From an uncultured Bacilli bacterium (GTDB lineage Bacteria > Bacillota_I > Bacilli_A > RF39 > UBA660), in contig CANQIR010000070.1 of assembly GCA_947624095.1 (NCBI GenBank), positions 1 to 5,365 of the forward strand: a DNA stretch of 5,365 nucleotides, written 5' to 3'. A program made the translations under genes and the position numbers. The notes below the pieces were generated by a model. That model saw only the letters and a list, made by a program, of their open reading frames with translations. It made no database searches and was not told the DNA's origin. Positions within the stretch are counted from its first letter, which is position 1, and each line of letters starts with the position of its first letter. Shown here in pieces: positions 1 to 5,365 of the stretch.

Positions 1-610
1 GTCCAAATATCTTATGAGCACTCACACTTGCCAAATCAACATCGTGCATATTAACCGGAATCTTCCCTATAGCTTGGGTCATATCTGAATGTAATAAAGT
101 ATTAGCATTTTCCTTTTTCACAATCTGTCTAATCGTCTTTAAAGGTTGTCTTATTCCTAACTCACTATTCACCGCACATATACTTACTAAAATTGTATCC
201 GGTCTCATCTTTCTTTTTAAATCTTCAAAATCTATTAAACCATTTTCATCATTATTAACATAACTTATATGAAATCCTAAACTCTCTAAATAATTACAAA
301 TACTATAAATTGAAGGATGCTCTAACTTTGAAACAATAATGTGTTTGCCTCTATTCCCATAAGCAAATGCTACTCCCTTTAAAGCAATATTATTACTCTC
401 CGTTGCTCCACTAGTATAAGTAATTTCACTTTCCATTACACTAAATAATTCACTAATCTGTTTAGTTGCACTATTAAGTAAGGCCTTCGATTTAACCCCT
501 AAGGCGTGTAAAGAATTAGCATTCCCTATATAATCTCTACAAGCTTTATTATAAGATTCTAATACATCATACATCACTGGTGTCGTTGCACTATAATCTA
601 AGTATATCAT
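1..610 (-). CDS. Cysteine desulfurase, NifS/IscS family (probable NifZ), N-terminal 203 residues
   Basis: This PLP enzyme takes sulfur from L-cysteine as an enzyme persulfide, releasing alanine, and supplies Fe-S cluster assembly or tRNA thiolation in the cytoplasm. The visible 203 residues show the class V aminotransferase signatures in order: N-terminal IYLDYSATTP (2-11), the phosphate-binding loop TSGATESNN (66-74), His98 in LEHPS, Asn148 in VNSELG, Asp176 and Gln179 in HSDMTQA, and the PLP lysine Lys200 in SAHKIFG. The C-terminal half, including the catalytic-cysteine loop, lies beyond the left edge, so the subtype cannot be read directly. The ATG at 610 is chosen because AAGGTGA sits 5 bases upstream; an in-frame ATG at 616 lies too close to that site. 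Position 177 is Met where Ala is usual. The nearby ezrA suggests the NifZ type that works with ThiI in Bacillus. Family assignment is firm; the NifZ subtype is an inference. Confidence 0.95.
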   Translation of the reverse strand, partial: MIYLDYSATTPVMYDVLESYNKACRDYIGNANSLHALGVKSKALLNSATKQISELFSVMESEITYTSGATESNNIALKGVAFAYGNRGKHIIVSKLEHPSIYSICNYLESLGFHISYVNNDENGLIDFEDLKRKMRPDTILVSICAVNSELGIRQPLKTIRQIVKKENANTLLHSDMTQAIGKIPVNMHDVDLASVSAHKIFG

Positions 611-615
611 TATCA

Positions 616-622
616 TCACCTT
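616..622 (-). promoter_or_regulatory. Ribosome binding site of the cysteine desulfurase
   Basis: AAGGTGA on the minus strand lies 5 bases before the ATG at 610. It decides between two in-frame start codons: the ATG at 616 overlaps the site itself and cannot use it. Confidence 0.75.
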
Positions 623-629
623 AACAATT

Positions 630-635
630 ATTATA
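630..635 (-). promoter_or_regulatory. Candidate -10 box for the cysteine desulfurase
   Basis: A perfect TATAAT on the minus strand lies 19 bases before the ATG at 610. No good -35 is seen at 16-18 bases (TTTTAT at best) and there is no TG extension. If used, transcription would start near 623 with a leader of about 13 bases that just includes the ribosome binding site. It lies directly after the terminator-like hairpin of the upstream gene. Perfect TATAAT is common by chance in A+T-rich DNA, so the call rests on position. Confidence 0.4.
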
Positions 636-649
636 TCTTAAATCATTAC

Positions 650-693
650 AAAATAAAAGAGAATATCTAATCATATTTTAAAGATACCCTCTT
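650..693 (-). terminator. Intrinsic terminator overlapping the end of the 905-residue gene
   Basis: On the minus strand AAGAGGGTATC (693-683) can pair with GATATTCTCTT (667-657). Two of the pairs are G-U wobbles, and one more T-A pair (682 with 668) extends the stem to 12 pairs around a loop of 13 bases. The tail after the stem is TTATTTTG. The left arm is made from the last sense codons of the 905-residue protein and the TAG stop lies at the loop-right arm junction, so terminator and coding end are merged. Confidence 0.6.
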
Positions 694-3384
694 ATCAAGA
701 TTATCTGCATTTACTATAATAAAATTCCTATCATTTAAAGTAACTCCCTTTAATTCTAGAAATTCTCCCATACTAATCCTATCATATACTTCTACATCCG
801 TATCAATAATTTTTCTACTAAAAACATCTAAATACGTATTAGCAGGAATTATATTCCCTTCTAGATTACCATCTAAATATACAAATCCTATACTTGTTAC
901 CAAAACTCCATCATCATTTTTAATATCTCTATATGTATCATCTTCATCAAATATAATCCTTGTATAAGCGCTTTCCTCACAATCATCAACTTTATAATAA
1001 CAAATTTCTGTTCTTAAAGAAGAATCTAATTGTTTTAATAAAGTTAAAGCCTCTCCTAAATAATAATTAAGACGTTCTAAATTACCATCCTGATCCATAA
1101 TTCTATTTCTTAAGTAAGGCATTTGAATAACACTTTCCCAACTTATTTCTCCCTTTAATGGATATACTACTTTATCACTACCTTTAACTATTTCATTATT
1201 ATTTGCTTTATCACAAAGTACCAAATTATTATTTTGATCAAATCTAAATACTAAATCTTTAACTGCATAACTTTCATTAACGCGAATAATATCACAAATA
1301 CTTCCCTCTTCATCAAGTAAATAAGCAGCATGTTCACAATTTAATAAATCTCCCTCCAGTTTAAATACTGGTCTACCAAATTCTTCTCCCAAATAATAAG
1401 CATAATTATCTCTTAATTTTTTTACTAATGGTGAATTAAACTCTTTCTCTAATTTATTATCATATTCAAACCCTAACCAACGTGTCCTTGATTGAAAATC
1501 CGTTCCCGTTTCTGTTTCTACCAGTTCTAATTCCTCAATTTCGGCATACTGCTCCATTCGTCCCATAAATCCTAAAAACTTTTCTACACTTTCAATATCA
1601 TCATTTACTTTTCGATACTCTAAATCATATATTGTTTTAACTACTTCTTCCTGATACTTTCCTAAATCTCCACTACTATAAGCATCCTTTACTGCTTCTA
1701 AAGCTTCTTTAGAAATATCTCCTTGTTTCAAATAACTAATAAAAGCTTCTGGATAAAATAAATAATCATAATTATCTGGAAAAGCCTTTTTTAAAATATT
1801 GATAAAAGTTGCTGGTGATTTATCTAATTCAACTTTCTCTCTAAATTCCCTTCTTGTTCTAACCGACCCAGCATCATTACTTAAATAATCTATTAATCTA
1901 CATACTGGTTTTACTTTTTTTATAACTACATTTCCCAATGAATCAGCACGTAAAGCTGGTATATCACTATCTGTTATTTCCTCATCAGTCATATCCCAAT
2001 AATTATTATGAATTAAGACATTCCCTACTTGGGTAAATCCCGCTTCATCAATATATTCTCCATAAGCTATTACATAATCTATTGGATTAACTACCGCATT
2101 ACCTAGTCTTAAATTATATCCATCCTCATATTGTTCTATATAAAAGTAATCTCCTCCAATATCTATTAATCTCGCAAATTTTGTCCGATAACTTTTACTA
2201 AAATAATCCTTAAGCGCCGCTTTAATTTCCTTTAATGCTCCATAATTACTTAAATCATCATAAATATATAATATCTTAGCTCTAACTTCATTTAAACTAA
2301 TCATTCCATTATCGTATTGAAGTTTTAAGCCATCTACCATAAAATCAAATAGCTTTTCATAGAGAAGTACCTTCTCTTCATTACTTATTTTTTCATACCC
2401 TTTATAAATAGCATAAAAATTTTTATCTATTAAAGATAATAGTTCTTTAGTTTCTTCTTCATTAGCTAATACCATATTAATTTCTGCAGCTAAATCACTA
2501 ACTGTCTTATTCCGATAAATATTTAATAATTCCTTTACCCCAATAACATTAGCTAGCATTTTCATTTGGAAAACCATTTCCCACTTTTGGGATAATAAAC
2601 CTGTTAACTCGCCAAAATAATATGGTCCTGCTTCTATCATAAAAGCCCCAAGTCCATCATAATTATCATTGGTATATGTAAAACTTTTCTTTAATTTAGG
2701 TGTATTTATCAGTACTGAAGCATGGTCAAGTTCATGGGTAATTACTTCTCGCTGTCCGCTAACATATCTTATATTACTAGTTACTGGATCAAAAAAACCA
2801 TTAGTTCTTGAACCCTTAACAAAATTCATTGCATTTTTACTTACACTTAAAATATCGCCTCTTTTTAAATTCTCCGCTAAAATCCGTAAATCAGCATCTG
2901 GATCAAAGGCCAATAAAGCATCTAAAAATTGCTCAAGTTCTGGTAAATACTCTTTATTTTCTTCACTACTTTCTGCTATTTTAATTATTTCTTCTCTTGT
3001 CGGATTATTTGGAATAATCTCGGTAATATCCTTTTCAGCCGGTACTTCCGTAGCAAATACCGTTGCCAAACTCATAAATCCTTTTACAAAAAGTCCTGGC
3101 TGACTTACCATAGCTCCTTGTACAATATCCAAAGTAATAATTGAAGCCAATAACAAAGAACCCGTATTTTTAAATATCTTATCCATCTTTGCTCGTACTT
3201 TATTACTCTTAATTTCCCTTTTTTGGATCAATTCAAATAATTTTTCTTGCACTAAAACAATTTCTGCTAAACTAGGTATATATTCCTTAGCATCCTTTTC
3301 ATTAAAAAATACCAAAGTCCCCTTTTTATCATAAACTAGATAAAAATTATCTTTACTTAATTCCACAACCCCTAGATATTTCAT
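667..3384 (-). CDS. Large HEXXH metallopeptidase-like protein of unknown family, 905 residues
   Basis: I do not recognise this family. What can be seen: residues 1-72 look soluble and end in a Lys/Arg-rich stretch; 74-93 is a moderately hydrophobic helix, with a second weaker one at 97-112, so a membrane anchor with the N-terminus inside is possible. His217-Glu218-Leu-Asp-His221 is a zincin HEXXH motif. Glu251, in MIEAGPYY 30 residues further on, sits where gluzincins carry their third zinc ligand, and its Glu-Ala pair recalls the NEAxSD motif of thermolysin-like enzymes. Residues of about 262-400 look helical. The remaining 500 residues are mixed, with strand-rich stretches near 400-480 and at the C-terminus, and match nothing I know. 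Cysteines are few, with a pair near CEHAAYLLDEEGSIC. The ATG at 3384 has AGGTGA 6 bases upstream. The gene is intact, of similar composition to its neighbours, and lies between ezrA and the cysteine desulfurase. Peptidase activity and substrate are inferences from the motif alone; a pseudo-enzyme or a structural surface protein remains possible. Confidence 0.85.
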   Translation of the reverse strand: MKYLGVVELSKDNFYLVYDKKGTLVFFNEKDAKEYIPSLAEIVLVQEKLFELIQKREIKSNKVRAKMDKIFKNTGSLLLASIITLDIVQGAMVSQPGLFVKGFMSLATVFATEVPAEKDITEIIPNNPTREEIIKIAESSEENKEYLPELEQFLDALLAFDPDADLRILAENLKRGDILSVSKNAMNFVKGSRTNGFFDPVTSNIRYVSGQREVITHELDHASVLINTPKLKKSFTYTNDNYDGLGAFMIEAGPYYFGELTGLLSQKWEMVFQMKMLANVIGVKELLNIYRNKTVSDLAAEINMVLANEEETKELLSLIDKNFYAIYKGYEKISNEEKVLLYEKLFDFMVDGLKLQYDNGMISLNEVRAKILYIYDDLSNYGALKEIKAALKDYFSKSYRTKFARLIDIGGDYFYIEQYEDGYNLRLGNAVVNPIDYVIAYGEYIDEAGFTQVGNVLIHNNYWDMTDEEITDSDIPALRADSLGNVVIKKVKPVCRLIDYLSNDAGSVRTRREFREKVELDKSPATFINILKKAFPDNYDYLFYPEAFISYLKQGDISKEALEAVKDAYSSGDLGKYQEEVVKTIYDLEYRKVNDDIESVEKFLGFMGRMEQYAEIEELELVETETGTDFQSRTRWLGFEYDNKLEKEFNSPLVKKLRDNYAYYLGEEFGRPVFKLEGDLLNCEHAAYLLDEEGSICDIIRVNESYAVKDLVFRFDQNNNLVLCDKANNNEIVKGSDKVVYPLKGEISWESVIQMPYLRNRIMDQDGNLERLNYYLGEALTLLKQLDSSLRTEICYYKVDDCEESAYTRIIFDEDDTYRDIKNDDGVLVTSIGFVYLDGNLEGNIIPANTYLDVFSRKIIDTDVEVYDRISMGEFLELKGVTLNDRNFIIVNADNLDKRVSLKYD

Positions 3385-3390
3385 ATTATT

Positions 3391-3396
3391 TCACCT
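3391..3396 (-). promoter_or_regulatory. Ribosome binding site of the metallopeptidase-like gene
   Basis: AGGTGA on the minus strand is separated from the ATG at 3384 by AATAAT (6 bases). This supports that start codon. Confidence 0.75.
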
Positions 3397-3404
3397 GTGG
3401 AGGT

Positions 3405-3413
3405 ATTATAGCA
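3405..3413 (-). promoter_or_regulatory. Extended -10 promoter of the metallopeptidase-like gene
   Basis: TGCTATAAT on the minus strand is a perfect extended -10 element (TGnTATAAT). The expected start is near the A at 3398, giving a leader of about 14 bases that begins just before the ribosome binding site. The -35 region at 17 bases (TTCTAC) is poor, which an extended -10 can tolerate. It lies immediately after the ezrA terminator, so this gene appears to restart transcription rather than depend on readthrough. Confidence 0.6.
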
Positions 3414-3441
3414 CAAAAATAAAAAAAGTAGAACTACTTTT
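3411..3441 (-). terminator. Intrinsic terminator at the end of ezrA
   Basis: On the minus strand AAAAGTA (3441-3435), loop GTTC, then TACTTTT (3430-3424) form a 7-bp hairpin, continued by a run reading TTTATTTTTG. The ezrA stop codon TAG (3436-3434) straddles the stem and loop. The stem is A+T-rich and has only one G-C pair, so it may leak. An alternative outer pairing of CACAAAA with TTTTGTG shares part of the same bases. Confidence 0.5.
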
Positions 3442-5152
3442 GTGAGTATTCTAATAATCTCTTATGAATACCCGGTTCTACTAAATTTATCGCACTAATT
3501 GCATTTTCTAATGACCCTTTGAAATTGCCTTTATAAAAAGCCGTCTCTGCTTTGGTAATTCCCAAATCAACCTCCCTATTAATAGGTCGATATCTATTAC
3601 CATAAACTATCGCTAACTCTGCCATTTGAGCTGTTTTAATAGTTTCATTAGAAGTATTATATAATTTCAAAACCAAATCCCTAGCTGTATCTACTCTAGT
3701 ATTTAATACTTTAATCGATATTGGTTTTTTTTCTAATTCTTTAACCATTTCCTTAATTGCCATTGTTGCTTCTGATAACTGTATATAATATATTTTAGGA
3801 GTAATCGGTAACTTATAACTATTAATCTTAATTTTAGCTTTTTTAAGAATATCCTTAATTTCATCAAGTTGTTCTCTAGCTCTTAATTCATCTTCCTTTA
3901 AACTTCCTAAACTACGTAACGCTGCTTCTAACTTATCCTCACTCTTTGTAAGTCTCACATTTAAAAGTTCCATCTCTTTACTTAATCTTGAAAAAGCAAA
4001 TGACTTAGTCCGATGGGCACTAATTATTTCATTATAATCATGTTCAATACTAGCCAATTCATCTTTAATTACATCAATTACTTTAACATCCTCATCTGTT
4101 AAATCATAACTATATTTAATCGAATCTAACTTCTTATATAAATCATTATTAATCTTTTGTAATTTCTTCGTCTTAACTAATATTGTTCTTGTATATTCCT
4201 CAAAAATCTTCCTACTAATTCTTTCTTTATCAAAATCATTAAAGATTGAATCAAAATAATCAATAATAGTTTTTAATTCAAATATTGAATCTTCAACATT
4301 TAAAACACTTAATCTAGTAAAAATATCATTAACTTTTTTATTAACTTCCGCTACATTATATGCAATATTCAAATAATCTAAGTTATAACCTTCCTTGTGC
4401 ATCTTTTTTTCAATATCTTCTAACTCTGTAATCTTCTTAGGAATAATTCCCTTTCCCATCAAAACAATACTTGGTGCTTCATCAATTATAATCCCCAAAT
4501 TACCTATCGTATCATCAATAGCACGTACTATTTTACCAACTTCTGTATAACTATTATTATCCATCGCTACTTCAAAAGCACTAAATAATTTATCCACATT
4601 CTCAAATTGTAACTCTAAAGGAGCACTAATCTCCTTATAATCATTTTTATTATTATTGTATTTACTAACAATCTCCCGATATGTTGCTTTTAACTTCGTA
4701 ATGGTTTCACGATTTTTCTCTTCACTTAAAGTAATTGTTTTAATTTCTTCAAGTAAAGCATTTGCTTTACTCTTAACATAATAGATATCTAACTCTATCT
4801 TAGATATTTTATCTTTTAATTCCGGATATTTTTTATCATTAAATAAATCTTCTATTTCAATTAAAGCATCTGTAATCTTTGGTACTTCTTCATCTTTAAT
4901 CTGTTTGAATCTCTCAAGCCATCCCTCATAAATTTCCCTTAAATCATCATTATTAATTAAAGATTCTACTTTATTAAGTTCCGATAATATTGATGCAGAT
5001 ATAATTAAATTCTTATTTCTTTCCAAATCAGATATCTCTTTTTGATAACGTTTTCTTTCTTTGCTACTCATTAAATTAAGAACTACCACAATAATTGCCA
5101 TTGCCAAAACATAATAAGTAATTCCTAAAAGTATATATGCAGTACTAGTCAT
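3434..5152 (-). CDS. ezrA: Septation ring formation regulator EzrA
   Basis: EzrA is a membrane-anchored division protein of low-GC Gram-positive bacteria. It binds FtsZ, prevents extra Z rings near the poles, and helps link the ring to wall synthesis at mid-cell. The 572 residues (B. subtilis EzrA has about 562) begin with a short tail and one membrane helix (about 5-28), then SSKERKR, placing the rest in the cytoplasm. Residues 30-490 are almost wholly charged helix and coiled coil, consistent with the spectrin-like repeats of the family. Family marks include the WLERF and VPKI region (78-93), the segment IIPKKITELEDIEKKM with EGYNLDYLNI (236-263), and the C-terminal VYGNRYR (516-522), equivalent to the conserved QR patch needed for mid-cell placement. 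It is followed by the final LVEPGIHKRL stretch. The patch has Val where Gln is typical. GGAGGAT lies 6-8 bases before the ATG at 5152. No frameshift is seen. The nearby cysteine desulfurase matches the Bacillus neighbourhood. The gene name rests on residue patterns and context rather than a search. Confidence 0.9.
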   Translation of the reverse strand: MTSTAYILLGITYYVLAMAIIVVVLNLMSSKERKRYQKEISDLERNKNLIISASILSELNKVESLINNDDLREIYEGWLERFKQIKDEEVPKITDALIEIEDLFNDKKYPELKDKISKIELDIYYVKSKANALLEEIKTITLSEEKNRETITKLKATYREIVSKYNNNKNDYKEISAPLELQFENVDKLFSAFEVAMDNNSYTEVGKIVRAIDDTIGNLGIIIDEAPSIVLMGKGIIPKKITELEDIEKKMHKEGYNLDYLNIAYNVAEVNKKVNDIFTRLSVLNVEDSIFELKTIIDYFDSIFNDFDKERISRKIFEEYTRTILVKTKKLQKINNDLYKKLDSIKYSYDLTDEDVKVIDVIKDELASIEHDYNEIISAHRTKSFAFSRLSKEMELLNVRLTKSEDKLEAALRSLGSLKEDELRAREQLDEIKDILKKAKIKINSYKLPITPKIYYIQLSEATMAIKEMVKELEKKPISIKVLNTRVDTARDLVLKLYNTSNETIKTAQMAELAIVYGNRYRPINREVDLGITKAETAFYKGNFKGSLENAISAINLVEPGIHKRLLEYSQK

Positions 5153-5158
5153 TTATTA

Positions 5159-5165
5159 ATCCTCC
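5159..5165 (-). promoter_or_regulatory. Ribosome binding site of ezrA
   Basis: GGAGGAT on the minus strand gives an 8-base gap from GGAGG to the ATG at 5152. It is the strongest such site in the window and fixes the start immediately before the membrane helix. Confidence 0.85.
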
Positions 5166-5178
5166 ATATCGTAATTTT

Positions 5179-5208
5179 ATTTTATCATAATTTGTCGAGA
5201 ATAAACAA
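5179..5208 (-). promoter_or_regulatory. Candidate ezrA promoter with extended -10
   Basis: TGATAAAAT (5187-5179) fits an extended -10 (TGnTAAAAT, one mismatch). TTGTTT (5208-5203) lies 18 bases upstream as a weak -35. The expected start near 5172 gives a leader of about 20 bases carrying GGAGGAT. TCGACA (5199-5194) is another -35-like hexamer but has only poor -10 partners at acceptable distance. Confidence 0.45.
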
Positions 5209-5223
5209 TACATTTAAACAATA
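5202..5223. repeat. Pair of 9-bp direct repeats TAAACAATA
   Basis: TAAACAATA occurs at 5202-5210 and again at 5215-5223, a period of 13 bases. The first copy covers the proposed -35 of ezrA. It may be an operator, or chance in A+T-rich DNA. Confidence 0.45.
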
Positions 5224-5255
5224 TGCGACATTACCCAAGAAAATTAAAGGAATAT

Positions 5256-5283
5256 TTGACAAATATGTAAAATATTGTATAAT
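5256..5283 (+). promoter_or_regulatory. Strong rightward sigma-A type promoter
   Basis: A perfect -35 TTGACA (5256-5261) and a perfect -10 TATAAT (5278-5283) are separated by 16 bases. Transcription would begin near 5290 and run rightward, away from ezrA. This is the best match to the housekeeping consensus in the window, which implies a well-expressed transcript whose gene lies past the right edge. Confidence 0.8.
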
Positions 5284-5307
5284 TAGTATTCCGGAGTTTG
5301 ACAGTTA

Positions 5308-5365
5308 ATGGTTTTAAAAATATCTAATTATGCCTTTTGTATAAAGGGTTTTTTTATGTCAAGTT
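5308..5365 (+). CDS. Possible start of a rightward gene, cut by the window edge
   Basis: An open frame runs from ATG 5308 to the edge without a stop (19 codons, MVLKISNYAF onward). A second in-frame ATG lies at 5356. The first has only GGAG (5293-5296) at an 11-base gap. The second has AAAGG (5343-5347) 8 bases upstream and is the likelier start, with about three codons visible (Met-Ser-Ser). Too little is present to name a product. ezrA neighbours in other Firmicutes include rpsD, but Met-Ser-Ser is not the usual S4 start (Met-Ser/Ala-Arg-Tyr). It may not be coding at all. Confidence 0.25.
   Translation, partial: MVLKISNYAFCIKGFFMSS
5333..5355 (+). terminator. Small leader hairpin followed by seven T: attenuator, terminator or RBS-hiding hairpin
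   Basis: CCTTT (5333-5337) pairs with AAAGG (5343-5347) around the loop TGTAT. A G and then TTTTTTT (5349-5355) follow. It lies about 45-65 bases after the expected start of the rightward transcript, so stopping here would give an RNA of about 65 bases. The right arm is also the only Shine-Dalgarno-like sequence before the ATG at 5356, so the same hairpin could instead block translation. The 5-bp stem is weak for a full terminator. Confidence 0.4.

Noticed and set aside
2669..3103. 144-codon open frame on the plus strand
   Set aside because: It lies wholly inside the coding strand of the 905-residue gene, opposite its HEXXH region. It has no ribosome binding site that stands out, and its Ser/Leu/Ile-rich composition is that of an antisense shadow of A+T-rich coding DNA.
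3452..3477. Hairpin GTATTC ... GAATAC near the end of ezrA
   Set aside because: Six pairs around a 14-base loop inside conserved C-terminal codons, without a T tail; the hairpin at 3424-3441 is the better terminator.
5193..5230. Inverted pair TGTCG ... CGACA in the ezrA upstream region
   Set aside because: Only 5 bases per arm with a gap of 28 bases; expected by chance and not centred on either promoter.
5298..5326. Second TTGACA (5298-5303) as another rightward promoter
   Set aside because: The -10 at 17 bases is TATCTA, matching at only three positions; other spacings are no better. It is downstream of a much stronger promoter.
1..5365. CRISPR array, tRNA, rRNA, insertion sequence or phage attachment site
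   Set aside because: No regularly spaced repeats, no cloverleaf-like segment, no transposase motif and no terminal inverted repeats were seen on either strand. The window is almost filled by three genes.

Overview
The window is strongly A+T-rich and has Firmicutes-type Shine-Dalgarno sites (GGAGGAT, AAGGTGA). It carries ezrA, a division gene confined to low-GC Gram-positive bacteria. All Trp codons I checked are TGG, and the stops are TAG, so nothing demands the Mycoplasma code. This fits an A+T-rich member of the Bacilli, perhaps an uncultured gut or Mollicutes-like lineage such as RF39. The lineage is an inference from composition and gene content only.

Layout: three genes lie on the minus strand, transcribed from right to left. 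(1) 5152-3434 is ezrA, the membrane-anchored FtsZ regulator. (2) 3384-667 is a 905-residue protein I cannot assign to a named family. It has a HEXXH zinc-protease motif, a plausible third zinc ligand and a weak N-terminal membrane segment. (3) 610 to beyond the left edge is the first 203 residues of a NifS/IscS-type cysteine desulfurase, cut three residues past its PLP lysine. In Bacillus-type genomes ezrA lies close to the cysteine desulfurase nifZ and thiI. The metallopeptidase-like gene therefore looks like an insertion into an otherwise conserved neighbourhood.

The genes do not look like one operon. ezrA and the 905-residue gene each end in a hairpin plus T-rich tail that overlaps the end of the coding sequence. 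The 905-residue gene and the desulfurase each have a TATAAT box about 20 bases before the start codon, close to a good ribosome binding site. They could be three separately transcribed units packed with almost no spacer.

The right edge (5153-5365) is a divergent intergenic region. It holds the ezrA promoter, a pair of 9-bp direct repeats over its -35 region, and a consensus-like promoter firing rightward. That promoter feeds a short leader with a small hairpin followed by seven T. The hairpin could terminate transcription or hide the ribosome binding site of a gene starting at the very edge. Synteny suggests rpsD or another ezrA neighbour, but the sequence shown cannot confirm it.
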